The translations under genes were made by a program, and so were the position numbers. From positions 133,222,714 to 133,286,713 of the forward strand of contig CM057460.1 in the NCBI GenBank assembly GCA_030035585.1: DNA of 64,000 nt, read 5' to 3'. The notes under the pieces are model-generated. The model worked only from the letters and a program-made list of their open reading frames with translations, was not told where the DNA came from and made no database searches. The first letter of the stretch is position 1. Every line of letters begins with the position of its first letter. The stretch is from Dugong dugon. Lineage: Eukaryota; Chordata; Mammalia; Sirenia; Dugongidae. Shown here piece by piece: positions 60,118-64,000 of the stretch.

Positions 60118-61265
60118 ATAAACAAATTATGGCATATTCACACAATGGGATAGTACGCAACAATAAAGAACAAGGATGAAGCTGTGAAACAGCTTATAAT
60201 GCGGAGGGATCTGGAGGGCTTTATACTGAGTGAATTTAGTTAGTCACAAAAGGGCAAATATTGTATAAGACCACTATTATAAGAACTCAAGAAAAGGTTT
60301 AAACACAGAAGAAAACATTCTTTGATGGTTACAATGGTGGAGAGGGAGGGTGAGGGTTATTCGCTAACTAGATGGTAGGCAAGAGTTATCTTAGGTGAAG
60401 GAAAGGACAGCACACACTACAGGGGAAATAAGCACAAAACAGGACTAAACCAAAGCTAAGAAGTTTCCTGAATACAATCAAACACTTCAAGGGACAGAGT
60501 AGCAGGGGTGGGAGTCAGGGAACCATGCTTTCAGGGGACATCTAGGTCAACTGGCATAACAAAGTTTATTAATAAAACTTTCTGCATCCAACTTTGGTGA
60601 GTGGCATCTAAGATGCATCAATTGGTCCCAACCACCTGGAATAAAGGAGAATGAAGACACCAAAGACACAAGGAAAGTATTAGCCCAAGAGATAGAAAGG
60701 GCCATATAAACCAGAAATTGCAACAGCCTAAGACCAGAAGAACTGGATGGTGACCAGCTATCACCATTGACTGCCCTGACAGGGAACATGACAGAGAGTC
60801 TCTGATGGAGCAGCAGAAGGGTGGGATGCAAAACTCAAATTCTAGTAAAAAGGTCATACTTAATGGTCTGACTGAGACTGGAGGATCTCCGGAAAGCATG
60901 GTCCCCAGACTCTCTGTCACCCAGAACTAAAACTATTCCTGAGGCCAACTCTTCAGACAAAGATTGGAGTGGACCGTGGGACATAAAATGATACTCGTGA
61001 AGAGCGTGCTTCTTAGCTCAAGTAGAAACATAAGACTAAATGGGCAGCTTCTGTCTGGAGGTGAGATGAGAAGGCAGAGAGGGTTAGGAGCTGGTTGAAT
61101 GGACACGGGAAATCAGAGGTGGAAAAAGGAGTGTGCTGTCACAGTACAGGGAGAGCAATCAGGGTCACATAACAATGTATGTATAAATTTTTGTATGAGA
61201 GACTAACTTGAATTGTAAACTTTCAGTTAACCTACAGCAATAAAAATAAACAAATAAATTTATTT

Positions 61266-61906
61266 CAGTCATCTAATTTTTTAAAATAACACCTTATACA
61301 GAAATCTCAGAGGAGACAAACAAGCTCCATGAACAACAAAACAGCATGAATGTTGGAGCCTGAAAAGTGTGAAGAGTGTTTCTGGAGAAGGAAGACCAGT
61401 GTGGTGTATTGGAGACTCAGAAGGATGAAGAGGGTTTTCTTATATATGAGAATGGGGTATGTAGCTCCATGTGGGATATCAGAACCTCAGTGTATTGAGG
61501 AGGGTACCCAAGCAGAACAACAGTCTGAAGCAGGATACATAGCCCAACCCAGGTGCATGGTTGTGGAGGGCATCTACATGAGGGTGGGAGGTCAGCTGAT
61601 GGAGTAGCCTATGCTGTCTGTTGAAGCTTGAACAGGGAGACTGTTTTTTGTGCTGGGGGACAGGGAGGGCAAGATTTCAGAGTAGGATGATGAGGAATTC
61701 AAGAAAGATGCAGAAATGATATAAAATTGGTATATTCAGGTATTAATCAAAATAAATAAATACATTCAAGAAATGGAAGCTAAGTTTTTCACTGCAGGAG
61801 AAAGGGTTTATATATATAAAGAAAGCTAGAATGAACACGGTGGTGTTATGTTCCACTATGCATTTGTCCTATCTTAACCTGCACCAGGAAAAGAAGCTAT
61901 GCCAGG
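61266..61906. other. Unassigned sequence, possibly an old L1 5' region
   Basis: Purine-rich on the left (gtgttggagcctgaaaag to ggagggcaagatttcag), reminiscent of old L1 leaders but not certain. An 85-aa frame at 61350-61607 has no domain. Confidence 0.4.
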
Positions 61907-61976
61907 TGTCTTAGTCAGGGTTCTCTAGAGAAACAGAATAAGTGATACATCTCTCTCTCTCTCTCTCTTTCCACTT

Positions 61977-62093
61977 TCTCCAGGTTCCTGTTGTGAATTT
62001 GCTTGCGCTACTAACAGCTGTAGCTGCTTGTTCCCTTTATTGATTTTCCTCCTGCCACCAAGGACTGTTAATGATAATAATAATTAAATTATA
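61977..62093 (+). repeat. Duplicated non-TE segment, copy 1
   Basis: tctccaggttcctgttgtg to atgataataataatt matches 63211-63338 in the same orientation at most positions, with a gap of about nine bases in the middle. It sits between the CT run and TA run of the LTR, where other LTR copies have nothing. Confidence 0.88.
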
Positions 62094-62121
62094 TATAAAT
62101 ATATACAAATATGTATGTGTA

Positions 62122-62191
<70 letters not shown>
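62094..62191. repeat. TA and GA microsatellites in the LTR
   Basis: (ta)n to about 62156, then (ga)n to 62190. Long pure runs, likely unstable in length. Confidence 0.95.
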
Positions 62192-62195
<4 letters not shown>

Positions 62196-62487
62196 CTTTG
62201 AGGAATTGGCTCAGGCAATTGTGGGGGACTGGCAGGTCCAAAATCCATAGGTCACGAGATAGACTAGAGACTCCTGCAGGCTTGAGTCCCAAAATATGTG
62301 GGTGACAGAACAGCATATGGGTATTCTGGCCAAATGCCTGTTTATAGTCTGGAGGCAGAACACACCCTATAGAAGCTCCCAGTTTGCTCCTAAGGCCTTC
62401 CACTGATTGGTTAAGGCCCACCCTCATTATGGAAAGTAATCTGCTTTCACTGACCCTTTACTTTACCAGGCTTGATTAAAAAAAAAA

Positions 62488-62660
62488 AAGAAGAGTAAGA
62501 TCCTTAATGAGATGGATTGACACAGTGCCTGCAAACATGAGCAGTGGCTGCAACAATGAATATGAGAATGGCACAGGACCGGGCAGCGTTTGGTTCCGTC
62601 TGTTGTGCATGGGGTCGCTATGAGTCAGAACTGACTCGATGGCACCTAATAACAACAATC
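62488..62660 (+). mobile_element. 5'-truncated RTE 3' end
   Basis: Begins gaagagtaagatccttaatg after an A-rich run (62477-62488) and ends gtcgctatgagtcagaactg... ggcacctaataacaacaa. Inserted in the ERV-L LTR. Confidence 0.9.
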
Positions 62661-62772
62661 TGCTTTACTTGAGGCCAACTAAATTATGTAATTACTTTAT
62701 AACAGCAACTAGACTAGTGTTTTACCAAACAACCGGGCCTAGCCAAGTGGACACATGAAATAAACCATCACA

Positions 62773-63210
62773 GTAGGCTTTCATGTGTGTAACCACACGC
62801 ATGCAGTTTATCCAAGTGGATCAGAAGCTTTCAGCTAAGAATAAAATGTATTGGTACACTTTCTGGCTACCGTTGTTACGGGTATCCTCATGATAATAAT
62901 ATGATAAAATAAGCCACAAGTAAACAATTGACATTTAGGATAGTGACAGATAATATGTGGAGTAGTTTTGCCTGTGGTTGATGGATGAAATCACAGTGAC
63001 TTGGCTACAGGTGATAACTTAAGGCAAATTGCTGTAGTTTCATCCCAGAGACCTTCACATGCACTATAAATTGGTGCCTCACTCATGGCATGAGCATAGC
63101 CAGTGTAACTGTTCCATATATGAATGTGTCAGTGTGGCTTCACTTGTTCTGCATATAGAGCCATTGCTATACGGGCAGAAGCCCCAGGCCTGGGTGGCAG
63201 AAAAACATAT
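62773..63210. other. Unassigned sequence
   Basis: No repeat or gene supported. Confidence 0.5.
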
Positions 63211-63338
63211 TCTCCAGGTGACTGTTGTGAATTTGCTTGAGCTACTAACAGGTGTGGCTGCTTGCTCCTTTTATTGATTTTCCTCCTTCCTCTTGCCATG
63301 AAGGAGGACTATTAATGATAATAATAAAAAAATTAATT
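63211..63338 (+). repeat. Duplicated non-TE segment, copy 2
   Basis: tctccaggtgactgttgtg to attaatgataataataa; the counterpart of 61977-62093. It continues into the MIR with no boundary of its own, so this is the likelier source. Confidence 0.85.
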
Positions 63339-63349
63339 ATAATAACAAG

Positions 63350-63535
63350 TACAATAAGAACTAACTTGTTAGTAACAGTACGAAGCACTCTATATAGATT
63401 TTTTTCACATAATGCTCAAAACATTTATATATTCATACTACTATCATCCTCTTTGGAAAACAAGTAAAGACTCAGAAAGGTTACGAAACTTGCCCAAAGT
63501 CACAGAGCTAGTAATTAGTGGAGGTTTAAAAGTAA
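63350..63535 (+). mobile_element. MIR fragment
   Basis: The order acaagtacaataagaac, gaagcactctatatag, ataatgctcaaaac, tactatcatcctc, aagactcagaaaggttac, cttgcccaaagtcacagagc, tagtaattagtgg follows the MIR core closely. An old tRNA-derived SINE shared by all mammals. Confidence 0.85.
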
Positions 63536-64000
63536 CAATGAAAGTGTGACTATTAGACATTTAAGCAGTAATAATAGCAAGGCTTGATATTTTATAATGG
63601 GAGGCAGAGGATGATTTCTTTATATCCCATAAAACACAATTATGTAGACAGTTGTCTGTTCTGTCTAAATGCATTCACTGATTTTAGCTAAAGCGACACT
63701 GAAGCTACCATATCATGCAAAGTTAAGTCAGAGAAAACAGGCTTTCTCTATAACATACTGGGAAATAATATGCCTGAGTTTCTTGTAAATAATCTACTAT
63801 GTCTGTATCAAAAGCCTGGAATTTTCTCATATTTTGCACCTACCGAGCTGTGCCTTGACAACATAGATATGGCCTTGGGATTTCAAGAGCTGCCCAGGAT
63901 TGAGAAATCCTTGGTCTCTACCAGAGTGTGTTTGTTACTGTTTTTGCAAGTGCACAAAAACAAACACTCACTTGCCCATCTGTTTAGCTTATCATTTACT
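63536..64000. other. Unassigned sequence
   Basis: No repeat or gene supported at the right edge. Confidence 0.5.

Larger units (their letters stand above)
53661..61251 (+). mobile_element. Full-length L1 (copy B) with 14-bp target duplication
   Basis: From ggaggcggggccaagatggc to an A-rich tail (aataaaaataaac), flanked by aaataaatttattt at 53647-53660 and 61252-61265. 7.6 kb, no insertions. 5' UTR 53661-55069, ORF1 from 55070, ORF2 from 56469. Same family and orientation as copy A, which starts 18.7 kb upstream. Confidence 0.97.
61907..62772 (-). mobile_element. ERV-L LTR with three internal additions
   Basis: Starts TGTCTTAGTCAGGGTTCTC and ends TAAACCATCACA on +, a more diverged member of the 6110-6884 family. 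It holds a non-TE segment (61977-62093), TA/GA microsatellites and an RTE 3' end (about 62488-62660). No clear target duplication. Confidence 0.75.

Overview
This is a nuclear stretch from a placental mammal, almost certainly an afrotherian and most likely an elephant. The evidence is the combination of many tRNA-derived SINEs opening with the GGAGCCCTGGTGGC motif (AfroSINE type), RTE/BovB-type LINEs whose 3' end (GGGTCGCTATGAGT... then CAA repeats) is shared with those SINEs, and several full-length L1s with lineage-specific leaders. There are no bacterial-type operons and no host protein-coding gene that I can support. Every long open frame I could assign lies in a transposable element or is an antisense shadow of one. 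The family names rest on motifs I recognise by eye, not on a database search.

Layout. 1-6.9 kb: AfroSINEs and a reverse-strand ERV-L provirus (5' LTR, leucine-type primer-binding site, gag, protease, RT, RNase H, start of integrase), truncated in integrase and broken by a SINE, a solo MaLR-type LTR and many frame changes. 6.9-16.2 kb: older decayed DNA with L1M, L2- and MIR-like fragments, a possible class I LTR and an old L1 in + orientation. 16.2-26.4 kb: a full-length reverse-strand L1 carrying a forward ERV-L solo LTR, a twin-primed RTE (itself carrying an ERV-L solo LTR) and two AfroSINE pieces. 26.4-28.3 kb: an LTR-like block with a G-rich minisatellite, then unassigned AT-rich DNA. 28.3-33.2 kb: an L1-derived element with 5' UTR, ORF1 and 3' UTR but no ORF2 (half-L1 architecture), flanked by a 10-bp target duplication. 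34.3-47.4 kb: the most complex nest, with two opposite-facing RTE halves that together span a whole RTE. One half is split by a full-length L1, which is in turn split by a two-LTR MaLR-type element. A perfect AT palindrome lies at the RTE joint, and a 5S rRNA-like pseudogene fused to an AfroSINE lies past the RTE 5' end. 49-51.5 kb: another RTE with an AfroSINE. 53.7-61.3 kb: a second full-length L1 of the same type and orientation, with a 14-bp target duplication. 61.9-64 kb: an ERV-L LTR with inserts, including a non-TE segment that recurs about 1.2 kb downstream, and a MIR.

How the parts relate: RTE and L1 ORF2 proteins supply target-primed reverse transcription. AfroSINEs carry the RTE-like tail and are presumably moved by RTE. 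MaLR-type LTR elements lack coding capacity and depend on ERV-L-type proteins. All coding regions seen here are broken. The value of the window is as a dated stack of insertions and rearrangements. I found no intact novel gene system; the best candidates for something undescribed are the half-L1 element, the inverted RTE with staggered-break signature, the 5S-AfroSINE composite and the short non-TE duplication.
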